The notes below the pieces were generated by a model that ran no database searches, was not told the DNA's origin, and saw only the letters and a program-made list of their open reading frames with translations. Positions 13,690-28,600 of a stretch of 64,000 bases of DNA are shown here, piece by piece. The position numbers were made by a program, and so were the translations under genes. Numbering within the stretch: the first letter of the stretch is position 1; each line of letters begins with the position of its first letter. Origin of the DNA: Rhea pennata (taxonomy: Eukaryota > Chordata > Aves > Rheiformes > Rheidae); NCBI RefSeq assembly GCF_028389875.1, contig NC_084669.1:6223501-6287500 (forward strand). Direction: 5' to 3'.

Positions 13690-16600
13690 CTACAAATAAT
13701 TAAAAAGAAAGTGTTATTTTGGTGTTACATTGTCTGCATTCTAATTCCTGTAAAGGCACACTTCATCCAATCCCAACTCTCTAAACAGCTTGTAGGACCT
13801 ATCACCCTAGTCCTTACCTTTCAGACATGTGACCTTGCTTCTACCAACTTCCTTCAAACCACAATACTTTATCAGTTTTTATATCAACTCTGCTGTCAGC
13901 CCTAGCCTATACTTTACCTTCTACTACTGCAATTCTTTTGTCTGTTTTCCATAATGCTTAATATGTTAAATATTCTTTCAGAACTTTTCCTCCTTACCAC
14001 CATAAATGAGAAAGTTCTCAAACCATTTAAGAATTCATATAATCCAAGTTACATGTTTCCAAGTTAGTGTTCTCCCTTTTCTTTTCAAAATTAAAGTTTT
14101 AGGCAATCTAAACTCAAATTTAACATGCACAGGCTTCATTTTCTTATTTGTCTATAACATGTTACACACACACACAACGCCAATTTAAAAAGACTCAAAT
14201 TATGAAGTGAAACATAATTTTTAACAGCTGTAAGAGCTGCTGGATTATAAGTGTCACTTCAAGAGAAATCATATCAGGAGACAGCAAAGGAGACAGAATG
14301 AGAACTTTGATCCTTAAAACATGAAAAACATTTACAGAGAGCAACAGTACAGCACAGAGTTAAAACAAGACATGCAAGCTAAGGGACTACAAGTATTTTC
14401 CTCAACTGAGCACGGAGACAGTAACCACATTTCTTGATATTCTCCCATATTAAACAGGTAATACAAAGCAGAAGGTTCAACATGGAAGCTCCATTTTCCT
14501 CAATGTACAAATCATTTCGTTTAAGGTATTTACAAAGAACCCTCTCATATTTGTGTGTTCCACCCTTTATTTTTACTTTAGGAATGATAAAAAATGTTGG
14601 AATATTACCTACTAGGGGTAAAAGATGTATAACAGTACACAGGAAAGCAATACTCCACATCATCTTAAAAGCTCAGTTCTTGGATCAGGAACCATTGTGT
14701 TTATTTTCCTTACCTGAATGACAAAAACTAATCTTCCTGCCCCGAACAGCAAGCCTGAAGACCAGGCAATGATCGGCTGCCACCTTGTGGAAAAGTTTCC
14801 CTGTTCTACAGTAAATACTGAAGGTACTTCCACTGTACCTGCAGAACAGCATTGCCACCACTGGGTCACTGACTGCTTATACGGAAGCTCTGCCAGGGTG
14901 CAATGCTTAATGCTGCACTACAGACTTGATAATCCCCTCCACTGAGGGGAATTACTGATCTTTAACAAAGTAAGTGATATTAACTCTTAACAGATCTTTC
15001 AGGTAGTGCTTTGAATACCATATTTTAGCCTCTGGAAAAATGCCTATTACTGAATGCTTCAGAAATAATGTAAATGACTTCAATTTTCCATAGTGAAGAG
15101 CCACTTGTTCAGCATCTATTAACAAGTGCCATAAGCTGCTTGTGCCTGTATTATTAAGAAAGCAACAACAGAACTTCAGTCATACTCACTCAGAATAGAT
15201 TAATACTTTGTTTACTGAAATACAAAAGTCACTCCCCCCCTCCTACACAACACACCCTCATACCCCCCAACAGCACCTTCCCACAAGTCACCAATTGATC
15301 CCTAAACTTGTTTACCATTCATTATGCATAAACTGTATTTGATACGACTTCATATGTCTTCTACTCTACCATTCCAAATCCTGTGTATTTTTATGTATGC
15401 TTAATTTTTTGAAAGCAGTAAGAAGCACAAGATTAAGATACACCAAAAAAGAGCAACTCAATACATAACAGCAAATACAATGGGTCAACAGTTATTGCTC
15501 TTCCTATAAATCAAGTTATATATTTCTCATTTAAAGCATATAGCACTTAAAGTCAAAAAAAAGAAAGTAAATCCAGATTCTGATGAAGCAATGGTGCACT
15601 GCAGGTCTGAACACATTAAGATATCAAAATCTGCTTCTTCTATAAATTACTCTACAGAAAGAGTAATCACTATATACAAATAGTAAATTCAAATTTTAAA
15701 GGAAAATCCATTATGGCTTTTTTCCCCCTGCTTTATTTTGTTAACTTTGATGGCAGAACATCAATATCGAGAAATTTCATTCCAATGTGAAGAGGGAATA
15801 AAGTTTTACTACATACTCTAGTCTAATGCAATTTTCAGGAAAGACTTTATTTCAAAAAAGCTATAGTTTTCAAAATGCTCAAAAAATTCTTCTTGTTTTG
15901 CACGTGATTATCGCTAAAAGCATGTGTTTTGAGTGTCAGATTTTAAGGGGGCATTGTAACACCTTGCAATGTCTTGATTGCAAAAGAGGACTATATCACA
16001 ACAGTGAAATCTATGTGGGACATCTTGAAGACGACATTTTAGGACAATGTCAGAAAAGAGAAGTATGCAAAACTTCTAAAATAACACAAACTAAGCAGAA
16101 CACAATAAGAATATATCACCAGCAAAAAATAACCCAAGCCAGAAATGGAATTGTTCAATCAAAAAAAATAGATAGCCTCAAGAGGGAAAAGAACTAATTA
16201 AATAAGCAAGTTGAAATTTGTCTTTTCCAGTTTGGAGCTGATAAACGATTATGATGTTACAGAAAGCAGAAATCCATTCTATCAGATTTAGGTAAAATAA
16301 TATATTTTCAGAGGAACTATCTAAATGTTTCTCAAGGTAACAGAACGCTAGCAAGGAGATCCAAAGTTTGCAACAACCTAGAGATCTCTCTCCAGCTTTA
16401 AAAGCTCCTTTCCATTAGCATTCTAAGGGAGGGGAAAAAAAAAGAAAAAAGAAAGGAAAAAAAAAAGCATTCCAAAGAAAAAAGGGAAAATAAATAAATT
16501 AGTAAATTAATATAAAGCATAACCATACCGAACAAGACACTAGAAACAGGTCATTTTAGAGGCTCTAGACAGCTTCAGAATAAAGTTTAAATCAAGATCT

Positions 16601-19600
16601 TAGCCAATATAGGAGGAGAAAATAGCAGAAAAATGTATTTAAGTTAAATCATAACAAAAGTGCTGCTGCAGGGTAGATAGTAACACATCATTCTCAATGT
16701 CTATGGTGGACAATGCATTAAGCAGCAAGTCAAAGTTATTGCAACATTTAACATTAAGTTAGACATTAAGGAGGTTGAAGCACTGGAAAAGATTTCACAA
16801 TCTCTGCTCTGAGTAGGAGGCTAGACTAGATGACTGCCTGAGAATGTTTCAAGCCCTACTGCTATATGCTAGGGCACTTCTGAATGCGACTTCTATTGAG
16901 ACCTGAAGACAGCATTTCAGTAGTAAAACATATCCTGAGGAGGCTCAGAGTTTTCTTTTCCACAGCCCACAAGGTTTTGAAGAAACTGTTCCTCGTGGAG
17001 ATGCCAGCAGACAAATACATCATACTTTTATCTTAATATTTATATCATCCCATTTACATAATAATTAGGTGTCCAGAATACGATGGATTTATGCGCACAG
17101 TATACCTGTGCAGGAAGGCAATGTCCTCTCAAATGAGAGATCATTTCACAATTAAGTGACACAATCTCACACTCATATCCTCATCAAAAATGTGGTATTT
17201 TAGGATATAGCAACGATTACAAAGACCAAGAAAATTCAAGTGTCCTAAATCATACACACTGAAAACTAGAACAACTTCTATTTTTGCAGCTTTATAATAG
17301 GATAGTCCTTCAGTAAATGTTTCACTCTTCTGTATTAGTCTGAAAATACTTATGTACAAAACCCAAACATCTATTTCCGTCAAAATGTTCCTGAAGTGAA
17401 GCATTATCGCATGATTTTTGACAGAAATCTAAGTTTTTGTTATAAAATACTAAAGACAGGAAACAACTCCAGCAGTTATAGCAATCATCAATAGTTAAAG
17501 ATATACAGTTACACAGGAAAATCAAGAATCACAGATATTTCTCACCAGTAGCACAAATGACTCTGTAAAGCAAAAATGTATTCATTGAAGCTTTCTATTG
17601 GTTTTTCTTGTAGAACATAGTCAATACGACGTCCTCCATTTAGCATTCCAACCTTCACTAAGATATTTTCATCTTTTGGAGGGTCTGGACTTTCAGTGAT
17701 CTTTTCAGCTAAAATTAAAAGGTTTGAGATTTAAACGGATTAAGATTTAAGATAACAGGTTTAAGAATACCACTTATCTTCTATATCATAATTTCCAAGT
17801 GATTGCAGTAAGACAGTAATAGCCTCCACCAACTAGCATACCACTGCACAAATCAAAATAGTTACTGGAACGAAAGTATTGTTTCTGTTATAACATTTAA
17901 ATGGAGTTTGTCTGAAGAATAGCTCATAAAGTAGTAGCTCAGCAATTTATAAAGCAAACCTCTGTGTCCATACACAGACTGATCCAGTCATTCTACAAGT
18001 AAATAACTTGAAATAATCCACTTACACACCCCACTTGCACAGAATTCATCACTAGTCTCAGTTTAAACGAGAGAAGTTTTTTTCTTTGTAGGTATAGGCA
18101 AAGCTGGCGTTACTGAACACTGACAGGTAACTCAGAATTGCCAAGCCTGCCCTTGGTATCACTAGTAGATTTTCCTCAGCAGCACTTTATTTCTGTTAAA
18201 ACACATGCTCTTAACTTATACCATTACTCAGAAGAACATTATTTAGAAGAACGAATCTCACAAATTTTTATTTGTATTAATCTGGTCTTAGAGGAAAGAA
18301 AACAATGATTTAGAAACCTGCCCTTCTGATAAAAACTTGAGTTGAGAAATTATGCAAATTATCCTTCAATAAAATCTGTTAACATTTACTTTCATAAAAA
18401 TACAGAGATGCTACCACAGATATTACATTTAACATCAATATTCTGAAAAAACATAGGCTTAACAGGGTCACGACCATAAATACTGAACAATCACTAGGAG
18501 GCTCAAGTGTCTTCTAATCCGAGATCAATAAATTATAAAACCAACAGCATGTCTACATACCTTCCACAACTTGCTTTTCTTCTTCTTCTTTTATTTGGTT
18601 AGCTACTTTCTCCAGTTCTGCCTGTAGCTGAGTTGAAGTATGAGCACGTGCAAATTCATTAAGGGTCTGCCATGCACTCTTCAAAGAGCTGATAAAACCC
18701 TGTTTCAGATCAGATCCCATACGAGAGAGAGAGTCTTTCAACTCTAAAAAGATCACCATAGTAAAAGGATTTAAAATATTAAACTAAAATGGGAAAAATT
18801 AAACACTGTTTAACAAATATCTCAGTTATTAGGAGAAACAGACCTGCTATGTTATGCACACGCACTTCTCACATCTCTATTTCGTCTAAAAGATTAGATG
18901 GTATGCAATAAATATGGAACAATTTCTCACTAGATAAGGCAACGATGAGCTAATACCTACAATCAGAGGAAATAATCTGACAGTATCTAAGTAGGGAAGG
19001 ATCACCCAAAGGTGTCTATACCAGCCAGTCCCTCACATCACCACCTAGAATCACTCCCAACATCTTGCACTGAAGTACAGGGAATCTATCTCAAACTACT
19101 GTACAAGAGAAGAGACTTGAACTGCTGCCCATGACTTCTGCAGTAGTAGTGAATTTTTAAGAGAAGCAATCCCAGACAACTCAAAACAGTTTTCCCAGAC
19201 AACTCTAGCCTGTAATCCTGCTGCAGTTCAGTAATTGCTTCAGAAGTAACAGACCTGCCATTCAATAGTGGCGGGAACCTATGAGTGAGTGAGAACTCTT
19301 CATATTAAACTTACGAAGCAGGTTACAACCATGTGGCTTTGTAAAAATCAGAGCTCAGACCTTTGTAGAAACTAAACGCAGAAACATTTACTCACATCAG
19401 TGAAAAGTCAGTTTTTCTGTAAAGAGCAATAGATATTTTTGCTCTATTATGCACATTTATGGTGGGAGCTGTGAAAAAAATATTCTTTAGCAAGTATCTC
19501 GACTAAACTAGGAAAACATTCATTCTAACCTACCCTTCTAAAGTACAGATGCTGCAGAATTTCATTCCAAGTGCCTGAAAATTTCATTCCAAGCGCCTGA

Positions 19601-22600
19601 AAACAGGCTTTCAGAGGGCTCTGTGAACTTCTACAATAATAGCAATGTCAAGTGAATAGCAGAACTGATGCTCCTTAAGTATGTGACATTTAAGAGTCTG
19701 TCATCTTGCTCTGATGTGTGCAAATATGCAACAGAATCCAATCCTTGCCTGCCAATGGCTATGAAACCGGCTTTTTCTCCATTTTTCTAACAATACTAGA
19801 CAGAGACTGGATGAACACACGATAGAGGTCACTACACACAAGGTAAAGGAATCCAACAGGTTTAATTTGTCTCTCATTTTCAGAAATTAAGATGAAAAGG
19901 ATGAGTGATTTACAGCAACTTCCAAATGGGACTGCTCATTACAAGCTAAACCTGGAGACCTTAGTTAGAATTATTATTTCTGAATGCAATTATGAATGTC
20001 TAACTTACAGGGCTGGGACCAACTCCCTGTTAATTTTAGACTCTCTGAGAACATATCAGCTAGATATCCAGGAACTTAAGCATTCATTAGTCTCATGAGA
20101 TTCCGTAACATTCTAATGTATCACGTGAATAATTTAGCAACGAGGTACACATATGAATTAAGTTTTCTTTTTACCCAGATGAAGTCTTTTTCTGCCTTTA
20201 TGATGTGGAATAAGAACTGGTTTTAAATCCATGTCTTCAATGATCATCGGTTCTAACCTGTAAGCTACTGGATCAAGCTGTTAAGAAACAATACATTAGA
20301 ATATTTTTTTTAGATAAATAAATGTCAATCCTTACTTCTTAATGAAAAATACCCATTTGTGATTACTAGCGAAGATAACTATTTTTTGGATTCTAACTCC
20401 GTTCACAGAAACTTAACTCACTACCATTAAGTTTAATGAACCTATATAATCTTACAATTAGCTATTTAGGTCTTATTCTCCTACAGGAAGATATTCTGAG
20501 AGAGGAATGAAATAGTGGAAAAGCTGTAAAAATCTCACATTCTGATGGTTTCTCCCAACATGTCACTATAAGCAGTAAACAGGACAAGGCAGAAGAGGAC
20601 AAATGTATTGTATTTACAAAAAACATGGTAAGGATCTCTATACTTCCCAGTCTACCGAGAACCCCAGAACAGTCTTGCTAATAGCTCAAATACAATTACC
20701 TTATAAACATCTACAAGAATGACCTGAAATTAACAAAAATATCATTTAAGCTCTGAAAAATTAACAGGGTAAATATTATCAAGCCAACCCATCATTCTGG
20801 ATAACGAACCTATAGCCAGCCCTACTTTTGTTGCAGTGAGGTTCAGTAATACTTGGAATAATCACACATTTCAGTTATATCTTTTAGAAGAGTTAGGGTT
20901 AAGTGCCAGTATTCTGGGAAAAATATGGACAGGAAAAGAAGATAGAACGCTCTGAAGGTGAGGCTTGGTATTCTGTATTTCCATCATCCACATTAGCTAA
21001 AATCAAATCTTTAAAGTATTTCTTACTCACTGGATGATATATATTGAAGAATCCCTTGCAGGTAGGAAGTCTGTATTTTTCATCAATCTTCTCTATTCCT
21101 CGCACAGTAAGGAATACACCAATAGGAGAACCCAGAGCAAAAAAAATATCTGGTTCAAAGTCTAATGCACTGTAAACCACAGAAACCTACCACACAAAGA
21201 AATTAGAAAAATAATTTTTTAGAACTGTCAGCTAGTTAATACAATTATTAGCTAGGAAATAAAATTTAGATGTGGGTTAAGTCAACTACATGTTCATGGA
21301 TACCTACGCATATTCCCACAGTTTTTAGCCGCGCTGCAATTCTCCTATAAATTAAGATAGTATTAAGATAGTTTTCTTATATTTTCCTGTATTTTGAGAA
21401 AATTTTAAGTAAAAAAAATACATGCATTTAACAATTAGCCTTAAAAGTTTGATTTTTTGAGTTTTTCAGGCAAAATTTAAACATAACAGCATAAATGGGT
21501 CAATTGAGCCTACCACGTTAAATACCAAAGAACTATTCAGTACTATAGCGTTCACACAGCTGATTTCAGAATAAAGCTTTGTTTACAGCTCACTCACTGC
21601 TGAAAGAAAAAAAAAAAAAAGACTTGCAGTGCCATCCTTGTTAGATTACGTTGCTTTTCAGTAATTTAACTCAGCCCTCCCTCCTCTCAAAGAGCAAAGT
21701 TCCACATAAACATAACTTTTGCACAATGACTGAGAGAACAGTCGTCCATATTAAAAACAGACAAATTAAAACAAACAAACAAAACAAAAGCCAATTGAAT
21801 CATTTAAACTTATATAGTCTCACCTGACCAGTTCCAACTTCAAAATATTCATAGTCAATGTTCACTGAGGAAACAGAGGCACCAACTGGAAGCTTCCTCT
21901 TTGAGGGCAGCCGACCAGACTCTGAAGGAGAGACAGGAGTAATAGCCTCTTTTGCTTTCTGGGCAGCTTCTTGAGTTTGGAGCATAGCAACCTGCATTGC
22001 CTTCTTTTCGGCTGCTGATTTCTTTTGTTCCTATCAAGACAGTTTTCAAAAAAGAAAGTTTAATTCACAGTTGTCAAAATTCTTCTAATGCAGCTGTGAA
22101 ATTAAATTTGTTAAAGAACAGAAGTTTCTCCAGAGCAAAAGAGTTGGTCATATTTGCTTAGTAACTTCTTAATCCATTCCTGAAAAAAACATTTACCTGC
22201 TTGGCTGCTCTCTCTTTCACAAAATTAGCTATTTTCTTTCTTGGTCCAAGAGGTATCCCCATTTCCTTCAAGTCATCAACTGTACACATCAGCTTAAAAA
22301 AAAAAGAGTTAATTAAAATATACTTTTTAACTTGTCTAGTAAGATATATCATCATTGCTTATTATGAAAGACCTATGAATTAGAGAAGTATTTTATAATC
22401 CAACAGAAATTACTAAAAGATAAAAGTCATATGCAAGAATAACACAGTTCAGAAAATGAAGTCACATAACATTTAGTCTTCATACCAGACATTATTAACC
22501 TTTGCAGCTACTTTCATGACTCATCATACACTAACCTCTAAAGCAAAACATCCCCTCCACACCTTGGCCATCCCCAAAAGTCAACTGAAAGTCATTATAC

Positions 22601-25600
22601 CAGACATTCCATATCAATTCGCTCCTTTTCAAACGTGCTGATATACTCTGACAAACTAAGCATTTCCAGAGTCTTCTGCAAAGTAGGAACATCATCATCT
22701 ACTTCAGGCTCACAAAGGTCATCACCGGAAGTTGCAATTGAGGAGCCCAAGGAACTGGTATCTTCTGCCACCTTAAGAAGACAGCACAGCAACAGAATCA
22801 CATTGTTGGATGGTAAAGAAGTCCATAAGCAGCAGGCAAATTTTTTTTTCTTAAAAATAGCATTAGTATTTAAGTTGATTTTATACACATTTTAATGCAG
22901 AGGATACCAGATTTTATGCTAATATTACACCTGAAAAACATTTTTTTTAAAAAAGAGACAGTACGATCCTTGAGTTTTATAACATAATTCAAAAGTATTT
23001 TTTAATCAAAGTACTAGTACCAGTTTCTAGCCTGAACACAGATCATTTCCTTCTTATGCCTCCTCCCTTCCACTCAGATACCGTTAAGATCAAGTTACTT
23101 CTCCATATTACAACAGGTCAAAGCAAAGGCCAAGAACCACAAATGTAAACATTGCCAATTCTCAAGACATACTATTTACAAAACTGCACATTTCCATTAA
23201 TACTTTAAATGTACACACAACTGTTGCAGAACATGCAACAGTGTTTCTGCTAAAAAAAATTGACAACTTAATAAAAAGTTACTGAAAGTATCGTTAATTT
23301 GCTTGTTTACCTGTTTATCATGAACAGCCACATCTTTTACAGTCCCGTTGACACCAGAGAAAGATCCAGTATCTACTGATGAAGCCAAGTCCTTCTGATT
23401 TGACAATATGTCAAATAGAATTAAGGAACCTGGAAAAATAAATTAAGTTGCCTCGGAAAATATTTCAGATTTTCCTGTCCATAAATCCTAAGCAAGATAT
23501 ACATGAGACAGTACTAATAAGGTACGGATTGATCAAAAAGACTGCTGAGTTAAAACTAAATACATATATATATATATATATATATGTATATGTATATGTA
23601 TATTAACTTTGATAATTCTCAACAAAAAGAAAAACTTTTTTTTCTGGTTCACGTGAAATAGCTTTACACAGTTGCCATGACCAAACCATCTTTCCTCACC
23701 ATCTTAGACTGCAGTCTGTTGCCAGATTAGAACAAAAATACCAGCCCAAACCAATAAGCTGTATCTCTTTATAATGCTTAGAATATGTTCCAAAAACTAC
23801 TTTTCTTCTACTAAGGGTGTTTCTGAGACACAAAAGTTACCCATCTAACAAGATGACAGATACCATGTCAATTTCTAAACACAAATTAAATATTAAGTCT
23901 TCATGAAGGAACTGGGGGAGAGAGGCAGAAGAGCAATACACGCACTTGAGAAGTACTAACCTTCTCTCAAAACTTTATAAACTTATCTGCTGAGAGCTGT
24001 TTGACTTTTTGTCAGTAACATTCTGAAAGATAGCCATGGCCTATCCACTAACTTTAGCCCTAAGCTTAATGAAGGTTCCATTTTCTTTAGTGTAGAAATG
24101 CTGTTTTTACGCAAAGCCAGTTTCTTAGTGAATTACCTAAACTGTGCCCAGCCACAGAGACTCCTCCTTTGAAGTCTGGGTTTCGACTCATGAAGAGTGC
24201 ATATAAACGATTCATTTCCAGCCCTACTTTATCCACAATTGTCTGACAGTAGGTGGGGCTGTTGTAAAACAGTATGTCAAGGAGCGTTTCATTGGTGAAG
24301 TGGCGCAGACGTCCAATGCTTGGCAAAGTGATTTTTTTAATGTTCCTAGGAATATAGAATCATTAAAAGTATGAATGCCTTTAAAGAAATGCAGGTAAGT
24401 ACTTTGCAGTTCCACTCCTGTCACTTCAAAAGTTAACAAAATCTAAATACTGCATGTGCGCCCTCTACAGGCATTAGAAGAGAAAAAATTTTCTGGCCTT
24501 GTTACACATTCATATATTAGTGCTACCATCGCTACTATTAGTGCTGACACCACCTTTTTTCCTCCCTTCAGGCTGAAGGGATGCCTGACAATCTCTTCTC
24601 TGCTGGAACACTGCCCTCAACACAGAGCTTTTGAACATAGGAAGTGGAAAAAAATAAGTACTCCCATATAAAACAGAAGGTAAAAGTATGGGAGGGAGGA
24701 AAAGGTTCTAACAGAATGAAAAGAAAACATGATGAATTACAAACATTACACATTAGTTGGATTATACTTCTGTATTAACCTGAATTCCAAGTCCAACACT
24801 TTAACGTTAACCTGAATTCTTATTCATATATTATTTGGGTCTGTTAAGCCTGGAGAAAAGATGAGTGAGAGGGGATCTTATCAATGTATACAAATATCTC
24901 AAGGGAGAGTGTCAAAAGGATGGGACCAGACTCTTTTCAGTGGTGCCCAGCAACAGGACAAGAGGCAACAGGCAGAAACAGAAACACAGGAAGTTCTGTC
25001 TGAACATGAGGAAAAACTTCACTGTGAGGGTGACAGAGCACTGGAATAGGTTGCCCAGAGGTTGTTGAGTCTCCATCTCTACAGATATTTAAAACTCGCC
25101 TGGACGCGATCATGTGCAACATGCTGCTCTAGTTGACCCTGCTTGAACAGAGGGGTTGGACTAGACAACGTCCAGAGGTCCCTTCCAACCTCAACCATTC
25201 TGTGATTCTGTGACCTTGTTACCAATTGCATCAGTTGCTTTCATGAAAATGTAGAAAAAAAGTCTGTGTTCATGTGTATGTATATTTCTTTTATTTATTT
25301 CTATAAAATCTACAAAATGCAGCTTCTATAGTGTCTGTAGCATTAAAAAAAAAAACTCACCTGTCTACACCTGTTGCATCACCATGCAGAGAACTATGCC
25401 AGTGAACTGGCAGGAATTCCACTCTGCTGATTTTATGTTCCTCTAAAGATTTCTTAAAGTGAGTCTGCAACAACTTCAGAGAGACAGTCCTGAAATCATC
25501 AACTGTGAAGAAGCAGAGTAATGAAAATGTGATCATAATCGTATTCAAATAAGACACCTAATTACAAATATTCATTCAAAATACAAAGGGAAGAGAATTC

Positions 25601-28600
25601 CAAGTAGAAAAATCTTTGTATGTATTACTTATTTAGGTATAAGAAAAATAATGAAAAAAATGTGGATTTCCCAGTAAACTTCTACTTCTCAAAACAAAAG
25701 CAATTCAATCCATGAATAAACATGATTTTCTTCACAAAGAATACAGATCATCAGTTAGAAACCAATTTAAGATATAATTTGCTCAATTGCTTTGCAGTGT
25801 ATTACAAAAAAAAAAAAAATCACTGCAAGTGTAATGCTAATAAACTAATAGTAACAGCTAAACTTATAAGTTTGAGAAAGCAGATCCTGGTTTTGGAAAA
25901 TAATCAAGGAAAATATTCTTACCAGAAACTGAATTTCTTAATAGTGAAGACAGTTTTTCCATATTATTTAAAACAAGCTTATCTAAACACTCAGAAACCC
26001 AGTTTAAGCAGGTAAGAATAAAATTACCTGCTAAACAAGCAAAAAACTTACCACATTCAACAATGCTTCTAAATCTCAAGTCACACACAGGACCTATGCC
26101 ATGAACCATAAATACTAAATGGTCAATTTGAGACATTTCTCCTATTAAAAAAGAAAATAAAAGATTCAGAGTACTAATATGTATTTCAGTGGTGTTGTTT
26201 AGTGTCAGGCATTAGTATATAATAATATAGTAATATACACTGCTTCATAAAGTCTTTTACATAACATGGTTTAGGATACAACTTAGCCCAACAGATTTCT
26301 TTGAATGAAGAGAACGGAAAGAAAAAACCCTCATCAGTCAAGCATCTTATTATCTGCCTTCCCAAACTAAGTTTGGGCTTCTGGACATTATGCTTTCTAA
26401 ATATTATGTCAGAATTTCCTTAACATATGTTACTACACTAGAAGCTTTACATACAACCTTCCATTGGCTATCCTTATTTCACACAAGTACATTTACTCTC
26501 TCTAGCGGTTGGTGGACATCAGTGTGTAAAGTTTCATATAGAGGACAAAGGAAAACAAGTCTTTCAAGCAGCCTAATGAGCAACTTTAATCTTCATACTC
26601 CAGATACAAACAGCACATTGTACTCCAGCCACTGTCCAATTTTTGTATGGAACTGTACTGACTGTTCAGACTGCGGATTCACATACACTATTCACATACC
26701 ATCAGGAATTTCATCATGGTCATCAATTCCACGTTTTACTACCCTTGGTCTTGCCTGCCCATCTTGAGCGGTGCCCCATTCATCTGGTGAGGCAGAGGGC
26801 TGGAACTGAACGATGACCTGAAGAAAAATACATTGTTCAACTGTAAATACCAAAAACCTTACAATCTTTACAGTTAGTGTGAAAATATTGGAATAAATAA
26901 AAGCCTTAGAAAACCCTAGGGATATATCCTGTGGCAGTGACAGTGTCACTGAAAGTAGACTCAGAAATAACACAGATAATTGTCATTAGTTTAAGAAAAG
27001 CAATTAGAGACTTAAGAAACCAAAATAACAATAACCACTAGCTGCAGAGGCTGGCCTGCTGTGCAATTCCAATTAACAATTTTGATTCTTTGGATAAGCA
27101 TTATTCAGGCTCCTCTCTTCTCAGCTTTCAGAAAGTGTTGGTTTTTAATCACATTATACCACATGGAAGCAAATAGCAGTTAAATGTATAAGCTTATGAT
27201 CTCTTATAATCTTTTTTCCTCTCCCCCCTCTATCATTTCCTATGAGCTTTATCATCTCTAATGCAGAGATATCCAAGGCAATCAATAAGTAAATTCCAAG
27301 CAAGGCTAGCACTGCATTCAATTTATGCTTGCATCCATCTGATCATTCACTTCTATTTCGTTCTGTGGGAACCAATCACCTAAAACTATTACCTTAGGAT
27401 TATGCATAACAATTGTCTCCCCATTTGGGAATTCAAGTCGCCGATGCCATTGACTTGTAGTTACAGCCCTTTTATATTCTGCCTGAAACAGTAAACAGGT
27501 TACATAAAATCAGTAGGTCTTCTCATACAAGCTACAGACAATGCACAAGGCCAAAAAAGTTAAATTTATAATTTACATATTTTTAAACAAAAGTATCACA
27601 TGACCTAAAAACCAACTTGTGTTCCACAGCTATGCAGGACCTATGCATAAGCAATGTGGCCTCCAGCCACTCCACTTTCTAGCACTTGCTTCCTTATGTT
27701 CCAGAAAGTGCATTCTGAAAAGCATCTTAATGAGACAAAAGAAAGTATTTCAGGTGACAAATATAAAGACTTATCAAATTCTTCATGAGGTTTATGCAAA
27801 AGTAATACTAACCTCTAGCTTATCACTAAAATCCTCAGTGTAAGGAATAAACCGGCTATCCTTGTCTCCCTTATAAAACCACATACATCGTCTCACTTCA
27901 GAAGGCTCTTCTTCCCAATAAACAGCCTTTCTCATTCTGTCGTATAGGTACACATCGTAGCGTCCCCCATCAGTGCTCAAAACCACACTTTCAGGATCAG
28001 GCTGGACTACAACACAAATATCATACTCAGTTACAATATTAACACATACATTTTTGGTTTTTTCCTCCTCTCTCAACCCTTCCCCAATCACTTTTGTGAC
28101 CAACATTAAACCATTAAGACAAACATTTATACTATGGAATAGAATTTTAAGTTCTATTTAAAACATGTTTCTTATTTCTTCTTGAATAATTGGCATTGCA
28201 TTTACACATTTTCATATGAAAGATGGTGTACATTTTCCAAGTGATAGCTGAAAGTAAATTTCAACAGTGAAATTAAGTAACATGCAAATTACTCAAAGTT
28301 CTAATTCTAAACAATTTCTTTAGACTTAATTTTTGTGGTACTTTTCCCCCCATTCTACTTTGTTCCACTTACAGAACTCAATAGACTGACAACTAAGTGA
28401 AAATATATTACTGAACTGAGCCATACAATCAGCTGCCCTCAAAGATACAAAAGATTCAGCAAGCTATAGCTGCCTGTCTATATAACAAAGAGTAAAATTT
28501 GCAGGAAGAACACTACTCAAGTACCATATAAGCACAAGGAAAGAACTTAGAAGTAAAAACAGACCACAAAAGGTGGTAAAGAAAGCTACAGCAGCTAAGA

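Noticed and set aside
15826-16197. Open frame of 123 codons within SEC23IP intron 17
   Set aside because: Antisense to the gene, with biased composition and no family match; a chance open frame in AT-rich intron.
24861-25122. Open frames of 61-67 codons in SEC23IP intron 8
   Set aside because: All lie within the CR1 3' region, which is non-coding.
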